NCBI RefSeq assembly: GCF_902804485.1
Contig: NZ_CADCST010000062.1
Span: 1-64,000 of the forward strand
Source: Flavobacterium collinsii
GTDB lineage: Bacteria; Bacteroidota; Bacteroidia; Flavobacteriales; Flavobacteriaceae
DNA length: 64,000 bases
Direction: 5' to 3'
The position numbers and the translations under genes were made by a program. Below the pieces are notes generated by a model. It saw only the letters and a list, made by a program, of their open reading frames with translations, had not been told where the DNA came from and did no database searches. Below are positions 17,352 to 26,608 of the stretch, one piece after another (the first letter of the stretch is position 1; each line of letters begins with the position of its first letter).

Positions 17352-18128
17352 TCAGTTTTCATAAGCTTTAAGATTCAAAAGTTCTTCGGTTGAAATTACT
17401 TTATAATTGTTTTGCTGCAAAAATTGCAAAAACTGTTCCAGTACCAAAACAGAGTGTGATCCTGTGTCGTGCAAAAGTACAATTCCACCTGGAGAAATAC
17501 GTTTTATAATTCGGTTGAAAATCAAAGACTGATTTTTGGTTCCGCCATCCAGCGAACGAATATTCCATCCTATCACTTTGTGACCGCTTATTTTTAAAGC
17601 TCTTCTGATCGAAGGCGTTGTAACTCCATAGGGCGGACGAAAGAAGTTTATTTTTTTGAAGGTGTATTTTTCTAAAAAAGCATCCGTTTTCTGAATTTCA
17701 CCAGTGATTTTTTTAGCATTATAAAAATCAAAAAAAGGAGAATGACTGTACGAATGGTTGCCAATCAAATGCCCTTCATCTACAATTTGCTGCATGATTT
17801 CAGGATAAGCTTCGATGTTTTTTCCTATGCAAAAGAAAGTCGCTTTTACCTTGTATTTTTTCAATAATTCTAAAACTTCTAAAGTAAAAATGCCCGGTCC
17901 ATCATCGAACGTAATGGCAATTTTTTTTTCGGTTTCCAACGGATTGTTGCAGTATGCTTTTACATGATAATTAGAAGAAATTATAGAAGAGCCTACAGTA
18001 TTTATGCCTAACCAAATTAAAACAATTGCGATAAACCATACCCAGTTAATTGCGATATACAGCTTTAGAAGAAGCAATAGCAGCAATAAAAAGAGAAAGA
18101 ATAACGAAATGTTTTTATGCGTTATCAT
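17352..18128 (-). CDS. Polysaccharide deacetylase (NodB/CE4) family protein
   Basis: A 258-residue membrane-anchored CE4 esterase. Two hydrophobic helices (about residues 8-27 and 29-45) precede the catalytic domain. All NodB motifs are intact: TFDDGP (73-78) with catalytic Asp, GNHSYSHS metal site, FRPPYG, and LLHD. The known chemistry is metal-dependent removal of N-acetyl or O-acetyl groups from sugars. A deacetylase is not an obvious step of flexirubin synthesis, so it may act on a glycolipid anchor made with the GT2 enzyme. Its start overlaps the preceding ketosynthase stop by 4 nt. Confidence 0.85.
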   Translation of the reverse strand: MITHKNISLFFLFLLLLLLLLKLYIAINWVWFIAIVLIWLGINTVGSSIISSNYHVKAYCNNPLETEKKIAITFDDGPGIFTLEVLELLKKYKVKATFFCIGKNIEAYPEIMQQIVDEGHLIGNHSYSHSPFFDFYNAKKITGEIQKTDAFLEKYTFKKINFFRPPYGVTTPSIRRALKISGHKVIGWNIRSLDGGTKNQSLIFNRIIKRISPGGIVLLHDTGSHSVLVLEQFLQFLQQNNYKVISTEELLNLKAYEN

Positions 18129-19192
18129 CTTGAAAGTAACGTAAAACTATGGTTTTTTCCGTTGAGCTGATTGTACAATAAAATGGTTTTGTAAGCCGGT
18201 TTTTCAACCGAATTCGCTTTTATGATCTCAGGGATTTCCTGTGTTTTTAAAATTTTAGAGGCCATCCATAAAGCAAAAGCCGATGCGGTATCGTATTCAC
18301 CACTCAGATGTTTGTAATACAATTGAGGAGTCTGGGCGAAGGCATTTTCTGCCAGATTTTTATAATAATTTTCAAAATCTACATTACCGTCAAATCCTAA
18401 AATCAGGGCATCAATAGCTGAAACTTCTAATTGATTGGATTTCAAAAAGGAGATAATTTCAGCTTCAACTTCATTCTCCTCCAAGGTGTTTACGATCGCA
18501 ATATCGAGCACTTCTGCGTAGGTAGTCTCTTTTCGTTCATTTTCTAAAACGAAAAAGCTGGCACCTTCTCCATAAACGGCACCGCTTGTAGTAGCATCTA
18601 AAAGGTTGTAAGGTTGCTGATTGTCTTGTTTGATACGTCCTGATAATTTAAAAAGGGCAGTAGTATAATCGCCATTTTCATCAACTCCACCCACAAGAAC
18701 TGATTGTGCTTCTTCTTCTTCAATTTGCATTTTAGCATCTAAAAGCGCCGATTCAAAAGAAACAGCTCCGTTTACATAGGTAAAATTGTAACCGTTGCAT
18801 TTTTGTAACAGTGCAATTTGAGCACCAACCGTATTATGGGTCGATTGAATAAAGGATGTTGGGGTTAAGAACTCCTCATTATTATCAAGGATATTTTTCA
18901 GGAATTTTTCGGAGTCTTCGATACATCCTAAGCCTGTTCCGGTAATAATGGCATTAACATTCTCAACTTGTGCATCTTTCATGGCAATTGCCGAAGCCAC
19001 AATTCCGTTTTTTACTCCTTTTGCCATTCTTCTAATGGCGGCCGGAGAAATATAATCTTTGTAAACGGGAGGAACAATTTCAAGGACGTTCTTGTCATGA
19101 TTGTGTACGGCTTCTTCTAAAAAAACAGTATCAAATGTTTTTTGAGTCGAAATACAACCTATTCCATTTATATATGTTTTTTTTAATTGCAT
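18125..19192 (-). CDS. Chain-length-factor-like pseudo-ketosynthase
   Basis: A 355-residue thiolase-fold protein related to FabF but without its active site. Aligning NFTYVNGAVSFESAL with the FabF neighbour TISTACSSAANAI puts Ala143 in place of the catalytic Cys; the first His region reads ILGFDGNVD instead of VHGTATP, and the second reads HLSGEYDTAS instead of FTGHTLAAA. It overlaps the intact ketosynthase gene by 10 nt. In type II polyketide and aryl-polyene systems an active ketosynthase pairs with such a chain-length factor (ApeO:ApeC), so this is probably the ApeC counterpart. Confidence 0.85.
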   Translation of the reverse strand: MQLKKTYINGIGCISTQKTFDTVFLEEAVHNHDKNVLEIVPPVYKDYISPAAIRRMAKGVKNGIVASAIAMKDAQVENVNAIITGTGLGCIEDSEKFLKNILDNNEEFLTPTSFIQSTHNTVGAQIALLQKCNGYNFTYVNGAVSFESALLDAKMQIEEEEAQSVLVGGVDENGDYTTALFKLSGRIKQDNQQPYNLLDATTSGAVYGEGASFFVLENERKETTYAEVLDIAIVNTLEENEVEAEIISFLKSNQLEVSAIDALILGFDGNVDFENYYKNLAENAFAQTPQLYYKHLSGEYDTASAFALWMASKILKTQEIPEIIKANSVEKPAYKTILLYNQLNGKNHSFTLLSR

Positions 19193-20385
19193 TTTGAAAA
19201 TATAAGTGTTGAACAGTTACCTCCAAATCCGAAAGAGTTGGACAAAACATGTTCGATAGTTGCATTTTTTAAAGAAGTTTGCGGTTTTAAATCAAACTCT
19301 TCCATTGGTGTTTCGAAATTCAGATTTGGGTAAACTACGCTATTCTGAATGGCCAAAACGCTATAAACGGCCTCGATGGCTGCCGCAGCGGCCAAAGTAT
19401 GTCCCGTAAAAGGTTTTGTCGAACTAAAATCGGGTACTTTTTCATCTCCGTAAATTCGAAGAAGCGCTCTTCCTTCAGACAAATCATTGTTTGGAGTTGC
19501 TGTTCCGTGAACGTTGATATAGTCGATATCACTAGGTTTTAAACCCGAAATATCAAAGGCTTTTTTCATGGCAAGGTAAGCGCCATCTCCATTTTCTGAA
19601 GAAGCTGTCTGGTGGAAAGCATCATTAGCATTACCATAACCCGAAACACGAGCCAGTACTTTTTTGTTTTGCTTTTTTACAACTTCATCAGATTCTAAAA
19701 CCAGAAAAGCGGCTGCTTCACCCAGATTTAGTCCTTTACGATTGTTGTCGAAAGGTTTGTTGTAATCGTCAGATAAGATCATTAGGGTTTTGAATCCGTT
19801 GATCGTAAATTTAGCCAGAGCATCGGTTCCGCCTACAATTACGCGGTCCAGTTTTCCGGATTTGATCAGTCTTGCGCCCAGCATAATTGCGTTTGCAGCC
19901 GATGAACAGGCGGTACTTATAGTGGTAACAATCCCTTTTAAACCCAGCTCTTCTGCAATTTTTTCGGCTACATCACCGCCATCGTGACAAGTAATGTATT
20001 TCACAAGTTCCGGATGTTTGAAATAATCGTAATAATGCTTTTCAGTCATATCCATTCCGCCCACACTTGTTGCGGAAATAAGTCCGGTTCGGAATTCATT
20101 TATTGAAGCAATTCCGGCATTTTTAACAGCCTGTTTTGCTGCAAAAGTGCCAATCATGGCGGTTCTTGAAAAGTTATTATCAGGAGTAAGTTCTAATTCT
20201 TTTACCAATTCGTCATTGGTTTTCTTAATTTCTCCTACTTTAATGATATCAGCGTGAACCGTTTCAATGTTTTCGATACGCGTTACCGCAACTTTATTTT
20301 CGATTAACGAAATGTAGTTTTCTTCGACTGAATTTCCAATCGAGGAGATAATTCCCATTCCGGTTATTGCAACACCTTTTGTCAT
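19183..20385 (-). CDS. Beta-ketoacyl-ACP synthase (FabF type), CLF partner
   Basis: A 400-residue elongating ketosynthase with a complete triad: Cys160 in STACSSAANA, His293 in VHGTATP and His329 in PFTGHTLAAA. It condenses malonyl-ACP onto the growing aryl polyene. The downstream chain-length-factor gene overlaps it by 10 nt, a hallmark of stable KS:CLF heterodimers, so it is the best counterpart of ApeO. An ACP gene precedes it across a hairpin-forming gap. Confidence 0.9.
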   Translation of the reverse strand: MTKGVAITGMGIISSIGNSVEENYISLIENKVAVTRIENIETVHADIIKVGEIKKTNDELVKELELTPDNNFSRTAMIGTFAAKQAVKNAGIASINEFRTGLISATSVGGMDMTEKHYYDYFKHPELVKYITCHDGGDVAEKIAEELGLKGIVTTISTACSSAANAIMLGARLIKSGKLDRVIVGGTDALAKFTINGFKTLMILSDDYNKPFDNNRKGLNLGEAAAFLVLESDEVVKKQNKKVLARVSGYGNANDAFHQTASSENGDGAYLAMKKAFDISGLKPSDIDYINVHGTATPNNDLSEGRALLRIYGDEKVPDFSSTKPFTGHTLAAAAAIEAVYSVLAIQNSVVYPNLNFETPMEEFDLKPQTSLKNATIEHVLSNSFGFGGNCSTLIFSKCN

Positions 20386-20490
20386 TTTAGATTTTAGATT
20401 TTTAGATTTTAGATTTTTTAAACGATTATTCAGATTTCGAATATTTCTGTTTAAGAAATCTAAAATCTGAAGTCTAAAATCTGAAATCTA
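20386..20490. repeat. Long hairpin built from AGATTTT/AAAATCT words
   Basis: Left arm 20386-20421 and right arm 20449-20490 are largely complementary (repeated TAGATTTT against AAAATCTA). It fills the gap between the ACP stop codon and the ketosynthase start, so it would form in the mRNA between two stoichiometrically different products. Confidence 0.65.
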
Positions 20491-20745
20491 TTTCGTTCTG
20501 TTTGCGCTAATGTACGCCGCCATAGTTTCGATGGATTGAAAGATGGTTTTTCCTTCTTTTGGATCAACTAGTTTAATTCCGTAATCCTTATCTAAAATTA
20601 CGATCAATTCAAGCGCATCAATGGAGTCTAAACCTAAACCATCTCCAAACAAAGGGTCGTTATCTGCAATATCTTCGATTGCGATATCTTCAAGGTTAAG
20701 AGTTGTAATGATTTTATTTTTTAATTCTTCTTTTAATGCTTCCAT
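20488..20745 (-). CDS. Acyl carrier protein
   Basis: An 85-residue ACP. The phosphopantetheine site is GLGLDSIDALEL with Ser41; acidic helix II residues follow, and the length is typical. It carries growing polyene intermediates to the ketosynthases beside it. This is one of two ACPs in the locus, matching the ApeE/ApeF pair of aryl-polyene systems. Begins 2 nt after the stop of the KS-like gene. Confidence 0.92.
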   Translation of the reverse strand: MEALKEELKNKIITTLNLEDIAIEDIADNDPLFGDGLGLDSIDALELIVILDKDYGIKLVDPKEGKTIFQSIETMAAYISANRTK

Positions 20746-20747
20746 GA

Positions 20748-21365
20748 TTATTTATTATATAATGTATTGATATTTTCGTTGTTATATTTTGCGCTTTCTT
20801 CTTTGCTAATCGTGCAAAGAAAAGCCTTGTAATCGTCGTTGAAAAATTCTACCCAGCCACAAAGAACCACGTCGGCTTTATTTGTATTCAGAAGAATAGT
20901 AGCATAATTGGACATAAATTCAGTGTTAAAGGCATCAAATATAAAGAAAGAATTTTCACTTTTCAGCTGATGGCGAATACTTATTTCGCCCAGACAAATA
21001 TTTGGCAGTGTATAAACAAAAACCGCAGGACTTGGAAAGTAATTTTCTTTGTCGGAGATAGATTCCTGGTATTTAACATCGGTATCTAAACTCGATGATT
21101 TATTGGCCAAAACCAAGGCAATATTGTTTTCCTGTTTCGTTGAAGTTATGGGACTCAAAAGCAGTTCAGCTCCTAAAAAAGCCAGTTTGCTCAAAGCATC
21201 CATCTTGAAAAACTTCGGGTATTGAATGTCAAAATTGCGATAGGCCTGTTTAGAGAAATCACCAAAATTGGTCGGTTCAATTTTGAAAACAGAAGTTCCG
21301 TTCAAAACAATTTCGTTGTTTTCAATGGTGCAATAGGATTGTATGTGAGTTTTGTTTGGATTCAT
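20748..21365 (-). CDS. Short ketosynthase-like protein lacking catalytic residues
   Basis: A 205-residue protein that looks like the N-terminal half of a ketosynthase fold. The stretch [24 protein letters not shown] matches the segment preceding the active site, and [14 protein letters not shown] aligns with the TAC(S/A)S segment, with Phe where Cys should be; [11 protein letters not shown] matches the ADVALVGG strand. The second thiolase half is missing. Not a sequencing break, since it is followed 2 nt later by the ACP gene and has its own stop. Probably a structural or regulatory subunit of the polyene synthase. Function unproven. Confidence 0.65.
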   Translation of the reverse strand: MNPNKTHIQSYCTIENNEIVLNGTSVFKIEPTNFGDFSKQAYRNFDIQYPKFFKMDALSKLAFLGAELLLSPITSTKQENNIALVLANKSSSLDTDVKYQESISDKENYFPSPAVFVYTLPNICLGEISIRHQLKSENSFFIFDAFNTEFMSNYATILLNTNKADVVLCGWVEFFNDDYKAFLCTISKEESAKYNNENINTLYNK

Positions 21366-21369
21366 TATT

Positions 21370-21909
21370 TTATTGCTGACACAGATTCTTAATATCCCTC
21401 TTTAAACTTATTTGTGAAAAAAGAACAGGAGTGTTCAATTTTTGATTTTCTTTAATCATTGTCAAATAAATGTCATTTTTGTCTAAAATAAATATTCTAC
21501 TTGTTTGAAACATCGAATTAATAGCCAGAGGATTAAGATTATTATAAATTATTATATTTCCAGAATTTCTATGTTTTTCAAAACCTTTTTTTTCGCAATA
21601 CTGATTAATAAGTAATTTGTTTTCTTCCGCATTGTATTTGCTGATAATTTTAGTTAGCTGTTTTTCAGTCGCTTTTCGATAAATTGTAAATGCGCAAAAT
21701 AAACTAAAAATAAAAAGCAGATAAAACTCAATTCCAGTTTTTGAATAATCCCTATGAGGATTAAAATAAACCAAGAAAGGCATTAGAAACCCCCAACTAA
21801 AAAATAAATAAAGAATTATTGCATCAAATTTGTCAAGCCAACTTTCAGAATAAACTAACTTACTTTGCTCGATACTTTTTTTCCTATTTAAGTTCTTTAA
21901 ACGTCTCAT
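21370..21909 (-). CDS. Two-helix membrane protein, unknown
   Basis: A 179-residue protein with a basic N-terminus ([11 protein letters not shown]) and two hydrophobic segments (about 29-48 and 60-76), then a cytoplasmic tail with a PH-like or strand-rich look. No family recognised. It overlaps the upstream ketosynthase by 4 nt and precedes the KS-like gene by 4 nt. It is more AT-rich than its neighbours and could be a later insertion in the array, or an anchor for the polyene synthase at the membrane. Confidence 0.6.
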   Translation of the reverse strand: MRRLKNLNRKKSIEQSKLVYSESWLDKFDAIILYLFFSWGFLMPFLVYFNPHRDYSKTGIEFYLLFIFSLFCAFTIYRKATEKQLTKIISKYNAEENKLLINQYCEKKGFEKHRNSGNIIIYNNLNPLAINSMFQTSRIFILDKNDIYLTMIKENQKLNTPVLFSQISLKRDIKNLCQQ

Positions 21910-23045
21910 TTTATCTTTTCAAATACCACAGCTGTATTACAACCGCCAAATCCGGAAGCTGTTTTCAGGAAAAAATCAATCGTTGCCTCTTCGTTTTTCT
22001 CAATTACATTTATAGATTCGCTAACCCCAATTTCATCAAAACCTTTTGATTCAAAAAGGATATTTTGATTTACGGATTCAATAGCAATTACGGTTTCCAA
22101 TAATCCGGAAGCGCCTAAAGTATGACCGTAAAATCCTTTCAGACTATTGACCGGGACATTTTGCAGACCTAAACGGTTTAGGGCAATGGCCTCCATTTCG
22201 TCATTAAACGGAGTTGCAGTTCCGTGTGCCGAAATATAATCGATTTTATGGGGTTCAATTTGAGCTTCTTTCAAAGCATTTTGAATACTTCTGAACAAAC
22301 CCTCACCTGTTCTCGAAGGACCCGAAATATGATTGGCATCGTTTATCGAACTGTCTCCGATAACTTTTATTTTGGCATTTGTAGTTTCGGCAGTAACTAG
22401 CACTGCTGCCGTCGCTTCTCCCAAGCTTACACCGGTTCTGTTTTTAGAATAGGGTTTGCAAGGCAAGTCGCTCATGGCCTGAAAAGCATTAAAACCGGAC
22501 AAAACAAATTCTGAAACTTCGTCGCCAGCGACAACAAAAATGTTGTCGTACAACTCAGACTGAATCATTCTTTTGGCGACAGAAATGGCTAAAATTCCTG
22601 AAACACAAGCATTCGAAACCACAATGGGCTGTGTTTGAAATCCGAAAAAAGGGGCAATATTTTTTGCCAGAACATCTAAATGTGCGTTAATAAAACTTTC
22701 TTCTGAATTATCTTTTAAAGCGGTTACATTTCCTTTTGTGGTCGAAAGTATAAAAGCCGTTTTTGAATCTAATTTAACCGCTGCATTTTTGATAATAGGT
22801 TCTAAAGCCAGAATCATCATTTTCTCCAAGCGGGAGTATTTTGTTTCAGTGCTGATTTTTGCAAAGGCACTGTTTATTTTTTCATCATGAATTACCGAAC
22901 CATAAAACGGAACCGGCATCAAAGAAATGTCATTATTTAGCTGAATGCCCGAATCACCGCGAAGAATTGCTTCAACATTTGATTTGACATCAAAACCTAA
23001 TGGTGTGATGCAGTTGGTTTGTGTAATGTATATTTCTTTTAACAT
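21906..23045 (-). CDS. Beta-ketoacyl-ACP synthase (FabF-like, ApeR type)
   Basis: A 379-residue ketosynthase with an intact active site: Cys147 in SNACVSGILA, His274 in AHGTATP and His308 in GFYGHTLGAS. It is shorter and more divergent than the FabF-type enzyme near 19.2 kb. Aryl-polyene loci have an additional ketosynthase (ApeR) thought to start the chain by condensing the aryl-ACP with malonyl-ACP; that role is the most natural inference. The downstream membrane-protein gene overlaps by 4 nt. Confidence 0.87.
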   Translation of the reverse strand: MLKEIYITQTNCITPLGFDVKSNVEAILRGDSGIQLNNDISLMPVPFYGSVIHDEKINSAFAKISTETKYSRLEKMMILALEPIIKNAAVKLDSKTAFILSTTKGNVTALKDNSEESFINAHLDVLAKNIAPFFGFQTQPIVVSNACVSGILAISVAKRMIQSELYDNIFVVAGDEVSEFVLSGFNAFQAMSDLPCKPYSKNRTGVSLGEATAAVLVTAETTNAKIKVIGDSSINDANHISGPSRTGEGLFRSIQNALKEAQIEPHKIDYISAHGTATPFNDEMEAIALNRLGLQNVPVNSLKGFYGHTLGASGLLETVIAIESVNQNILFESKGFDEIGVSESINVIEKNEEATIDFFLKTASGFGGCNTAVVFEKIK

Positions 23046-23146
23046 TTTATGATTTTATTCCGGCGTATTTTTTAGGACACGCAGATTTAACAGATTAAGC
23101 AGATTTATACAGTTTGTTATTTTTTTAATTTGTGTCAATTCGTGTT

Positions 23147-23596
23147 TTATTTCAACAATCCAACTTTCTTTTTCCATTCTTCGTAAAAAGGAGGATTCGT
23201 CAACATTAGATTTCCGTCCTGATCTAAAAAAACCTGAACGGTTTCTCCGGTGCAGGCCACCTCACCTTTATCATCCAGTATTTTAAAACGATAGATCATT
23301 TTTGCAGCGGGTGTGTCAATGACCGTAGTTTCTATTGTTACGACATCGCCATAACGCAAAGACAATTTGTGTTCGCATTTTGATTTTACGATTGGAGTTG
23401 TGTAGCCTGTTTTGGCAATATCCAAATAGGTAAGTCCGTGTTCGCGGCCAAACGCTTCACGTCCATCTTCAAAATAGGTGATATAATTGCCGTGCCAAAC
23501 GATTCCAAGCGGATCCGTTTCGTTAAAACGAATTCTGATTTCATGTGAAACGGTTAGGGCAGTGGCTTCGTTATACTGTTCTTTTCTTTTTGTCAT
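23147..23596 (-). CDS. Acyl-CoA/ACP thioesterase, YbgC/4HBT family
   Basis: A 149-residue hotdog thioesterase. The family motif RFNETDPLGIVWHGNYITYFEDGREAF holds the catalytic Asp and the HGNY loop. The open frame extends to TTG at 23608, but ATG at 23596 (MTKRKEQYNE) is the better start. It overlaps the ABC permease stop by 26 nt. Known function is hydrolysis of acyl thioesters; in aryl-polyene loci a thioesterase (ApeK) edits or releases the chain. Specificity cannot be read from sequence. Confidence 0.87.
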   Translation of the reverse strand: MTKRKEQYNEATALTVSHEIRIRFNETDPLGIVWHGNYITYFEDGREAFGREHGLTYLDIAKTGYTTPIVKSKCEHKLSLRYGDVVTIETTVIDTPAAKMIYRFKILDDKGEVACTGETVQVFLDQDGNLMLTNPPFYEEWKKKVGLLK

Positions 23597-24860
23597 AGAA
23601 TAAGGCAATAGATGTTGTGATAATAAAGAACAAAAATAACAAACTTATTTTTGGGATGATTTCAAGGAAAGAAACGTTGCGCAATAAAACATCATAGAAA
23701 GCTTCTAATCCCCAATTCATAGGAGATGATTTGGCAATAATTTGCATGATGTTTGGCATTGCAAAAACGGGAACCCAAATTCCGCCAATAGCCGCCAGAA
23801 TAATAACACTTGTCGCACCAAAAGGAGCCGATTGTTCCTGCGTGCTCGCGATAGTTCCCAATAAAATTCCAAAGCCAATGGCTGCAAAACCTGAAAATAA
23901 GGCTACAACACTCATTAAAAATAAATGGCCTTCGACATTTAAAGGAGGCAAACCAATATGTGGAAATAAAAAGATTGCCACGGCCACCATCATGTAAAAC
24001 TGTATCATACAAATGGCAGAATAGGTAATGGTTTTACCAATAATAACCACAATATTAGAAACCGGATTGGTCAATAATCGAACAAATGTTCCCTGCGATT
24101 TTTCTTTTACTATATTGATGGACAACGGAATCACAATAAAAAATATGGCAAAAAGTGTCCAGGCCGGAACATTGTGCTGTACAGAATTAGGGCGTACTTC
24201 TTTGTTGTTTATTTTTGGAATGATTTCTTTGAACGTGATAAAGCTTTTTTGCTCAAATTCGGCATTTCCTTCTCCCAGTTGATTTTGAAAAGTCGTATAA
24301 ATGGATTTTGTCTCGATTTGAGAAATCATCTTATCGATGGAGCTCATCACAGCATTTTTGAAGCTCATTTGAACTGCCGGATCAAAATACAATTTGACTT
24401 CTTTTTCTTTAATTACTTTTGGTTTTTTGGCTTGAGCCGAGGTATCTGTTTCTGTTAACCCCATTTTGCTCACAATGTTTTCGACATTCTGATCAATTTT
24501 GGTTTGCAGATCAACACTTAGTTTTTCCGGGATTACAATCGCCAGTTGAAACTTTCCTTTGTAAACGGCTTCCCTGGCAATTTCTTCGGTAATGGGTTTA
24601 TTATCAATTTGTGTGACCACACTAAAAAGCTGACTTTTTTCCAGATTATCAAAAACGGTTTTAGACACTGAACCTTTATCGTTATCAACCAGCAAAATCT
24701 GAATTTTGGTGTCACTAACGGTTTTAAAAGTACTGTCCTGAATTAGGGTTACTGTAATCACCAGAACCAAAGGCATGATGAATAAAATGATCAAACCGCC
24801 CAGATCTCGTTTGAGCAGGAGGAATTCTTTTACGACTGACATCCAAATTTTATATACCAT
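23571..24860 (-). CDS. ABC-2 type exporter permease
   Basis: A 429-residue permease with the YhgE/NodJ-like layout: one helix near residues 22-41, a 170-residue extracytoplasmic domain (KTVSDTKIQ to the GNAEFEQKSF region), then a cluster of five or six helices to the C-terminus. The ATPase gene directly precedes and overlaps it by 11 nt. Together they form an exporter, plausibly for a pigment precursor, the dialkylresorcinol or the full ester. Flexirubin accumulates in the outer membrane, which fits an export role; the substrate is inferred. Confidence 0.87.
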   Translation of the reverse strand: MVYKIWMSVVKEFLLLKRDLGGLIILFIMPLVLVITVTLIQDSTFKTVSDTKIQILLVDNDKGSVSKTVFDNLEKSQLFSVVTQIDNKPITEEIAREAVYKGKFQLAIVIPEKLSVDLQTKIDQNVENIVSKMGLTETDTSAQAKKPKVIKEKEVKLYFDPAVQMSFKNAVMSSIDKMISQIETKSIYTTFQNQLGEGNAEFEQKSFITFKEIIPKINNKEVRPNSVQHNVPAWTLFAIFFIVIPLSINIVKEKSQGTFVRLLTNPVSNIVVIIGKTITYSAICMIQFYMMVAVAIFLFPHIGLPPLNVEGHLFLMSVVALFSGFAAIGFGILLGTIASTQEQSAPFGATSVIILAAIGGIWVPVFAMPNIMQIIAKSSPMNWGLEAFYDVLLRNVSFLEIIPKISLLFLFFIITTSIALFYDKKKRTV

Positions 24861-25602
24861 CTCTAAAGTCTTTACCGGTTAATGAAATAAAAACTTCTTC
24901 AAGGTTGCGGGCTTCTTCAGTAGAAGCAATTAGGCTTGAAGGTGTACCCTGAGCGTAAATTTTGCCGCGGTCTAAAATGGCAATGTTGGTACAGAAATCT
25001 TCTGCTTCTGCCAAATGATGTGAGGTATATATAATGGTTGTTCCGTTTTGATTTAAGAGTTTCAGATAGTCAATAATGGCATTTTTAGACTGTACATCAA
25101 CACCAACGGTTGGTTCATCTAAAAACAAAACTTTGGGATTGTGTAAAATTCCCGCAATCAAATTGACTCTGCGTTTCATACCGCCTGAAAAAGTTTCGAT
25201 ACGCTTGTCGGCAAATTTTAATAATCCTAAAAGATCTAAAGTTTCAATGACTTTGTCTTTTAGATAATTGCCTTTTAGTCCGTACATGCTTCCGAAATAA
25301 TGTAAATTTTCTCGGGCCGTTAGTGTAGGGTACAAAGCATATTCCTGAGGGACAACACCAATGATTTTTTTGATTTTGGAGGAATGATGGGTATAATTTA
25401 GCCCGTCGATCGTGAAATGCCCTGAGGTTGGTTTTATTAGTCCGCAAAGCATAGAGATTAAAGTGGTTTTTCCGGCACCATTCGGTCCTAGTAACCCAAA
25501 AATCTGACCTTCACTAATCTCCAGCGAAACATCGTTCAAAGAATACAGATCTGCATTTTTGTACTTTTTCGAAAGGGATTCTATTTTTATAATGGATTGC
25601 AA
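24850..25602 (-). CDS. ABC exporter ATP-binding protein
   Basis: A 250-residue ABC-2 ATPase with Walker A GPNGAGKT (38-45), Q-loop GVVPQEYALYPTLT, signature FSGGMKRRV and Walker B VLFLDEPTVGVD followed by TSHH. It lies 7 nt after the BtrH-like gene and overlaps the permease start by 11 nt. The start codon is TTG (25602); the next ATG is inside the nucleotide-binding fold, so the TTG start is required. Powers the adjacent permease. Confidence 0.9.
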   Translation of the reverse strand: MQSIIKIESLSKKYKNADLYSLNDVSLEISEGQIFGLLGPNGAGKTTLISMLCGLIKPTSGHFTIDGLNYTHHSSKIKKIIGVVPQEYALYPTLTARENLHYFGSMYGLKGNYLKDKVIETLDLLGLLKFADKRIETFSGGMKRRVNLIAGILHNPKVLFLDEPTVGVDVQSKNAIIDYLKLLNQNGTTIIYTSHHLAEAEDFCTNIAILDRGKIYAQGTPSSLIASTEEARNLEEVFISLTGKDFRDGI

Positions 25603-25609
25603 AATATTT

Positions 25610-26608
25610 TTAGCTAATAGCTTTTTTTAGTTTTTTGAAAAAGATTTCTTCACGATTGGCAATGTCCAGAAGTTCATCGGCAATTGTATTGTAGGCATCT
25701 TCTTTGGCGCTTCTGTTTTTGTAAATTCTTGAGGCTTCAACGGCAAAATCACGCCATGAATCTCCGATTTGTGTCATCTCTTTTGAAAGAGATTTTAATT
25801 CTTCATTATTTAAAATAACCGAAGCTTCTTGTAAAAATGCGGCATAGATAAATCGGAAACCTCCGCCACCTGTACCGATTTCTTCCTGCATACGGACCAT
25901 TTGTGCCAAATAATGATTGGCTTTTTTAGTGCCATGTTTTACAGGCCATTTTCTAATTTGCTTTGAAACAAATTTGATCCCGCGTACCCCAACAATAGGC
26001 ATGGGGGCCAACATATCGCGGCAGGTATTTTTGATTCCTTTGATAATGGCGCTTTTCAAATCAACTTCTTTCGGAATTTGAATCGGATAGTACATTTGGC
26101 CTCTTGGAGCAAAAGCACCTTTGGCAAAACGCACCTTGTCGAGTTCGTCATGTGTCAGGGTAGTAACCGTTTCCATAACAGGATCGCTAACAAGATAATC
26201 AGTTTCGGTTTTTCCGTAAACGACTAAATTGTGTGCGTTAAAATGAAAGCGGTATTCATCAGGGAAATAACTCAAATGATACACGCCAACTTGTAATCCG
26301 GTTGGGATATTGTTCTTTAAATTTTCGTCCAAAGCCTTATTAGCATTTGTTGTTGAAGAAAATTTTTGTCTTTTTATTTTTAAGTTTAAACGGCTCGCCA
26401 GTTTGTTAAAGATCTGTCCAGGCAAAGTTCTGTAACTAATTGCGGGAGCATGATTTACTTTTATAAACGGCAGGTATACGAAGAAAAGTCCGGAACCAAT
26501 ACCAAAAACCATCGGCTCGCTGATATTTAGTCCGTTGTTTTTTAACAAATTCGAAGCCACTCCATTTTCGCAATGAGCAGATTGATGATGTGTAAAATTA
26601 GTTTGCAT
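25610..26608 (-). CDS. BtrH-like (butirosin H family) acyltransferase
   Basis: A 332-residue protein with an N-terminal BtrH domain: HCENGVASNLLKNNGL contains the candidate nucleophile Cys13, FGIGSGLFFVY follows, and FNAHNLVVYGKTETDYLVSDP supplies the His and Asp of a papain-like triad. A helical DUF4872-type C-terminus follows. BtrH transfers an acyl group from an ACP to an aminoglycoside, so here transfer of the polyenoyl group from ACP to the dialkylresorcinol hydroxyl is a strong inference. Start and preceding stop share one base (TAATG-type junction). Confidence 0.8.
   Translation of the reverse strand: MQTNFTHHQSAHCENGVASNLLKNNGLNISEPMVFGIGSGLFFVYLPFIKVNHAPAISYRTLPGQIFNKLASRLNLKIKRQKFSSTTNANKALDENLKNNIPTGLQVGVYHLSYFPDEYRFHFNAHNLVVYGKTETDYLVSDPVMETVTTLTHDELDKVRFAKGAFAPRGQMYYPIQIPKEVDLKSAIIKGIKNTCRDMLAPMPIVGVRGIKFVSKQIRKWPVKHGTKKANHYLAQMVRMQEEIGTGGGGFRFIYAAFLQEASVILNNEELKSLSKEMTQIGDSWRDFAVEASRIYKNRSAKEDAYNTIADELLDIANREEIFFKKLKKAIS

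Noticed and set aside
20748..21365. Frameshifted full-length ketosynthase
   Set aside because: No second ketosynthase half (His motifs) is visible in any frame before the ACP gene that begins 2 nt later.
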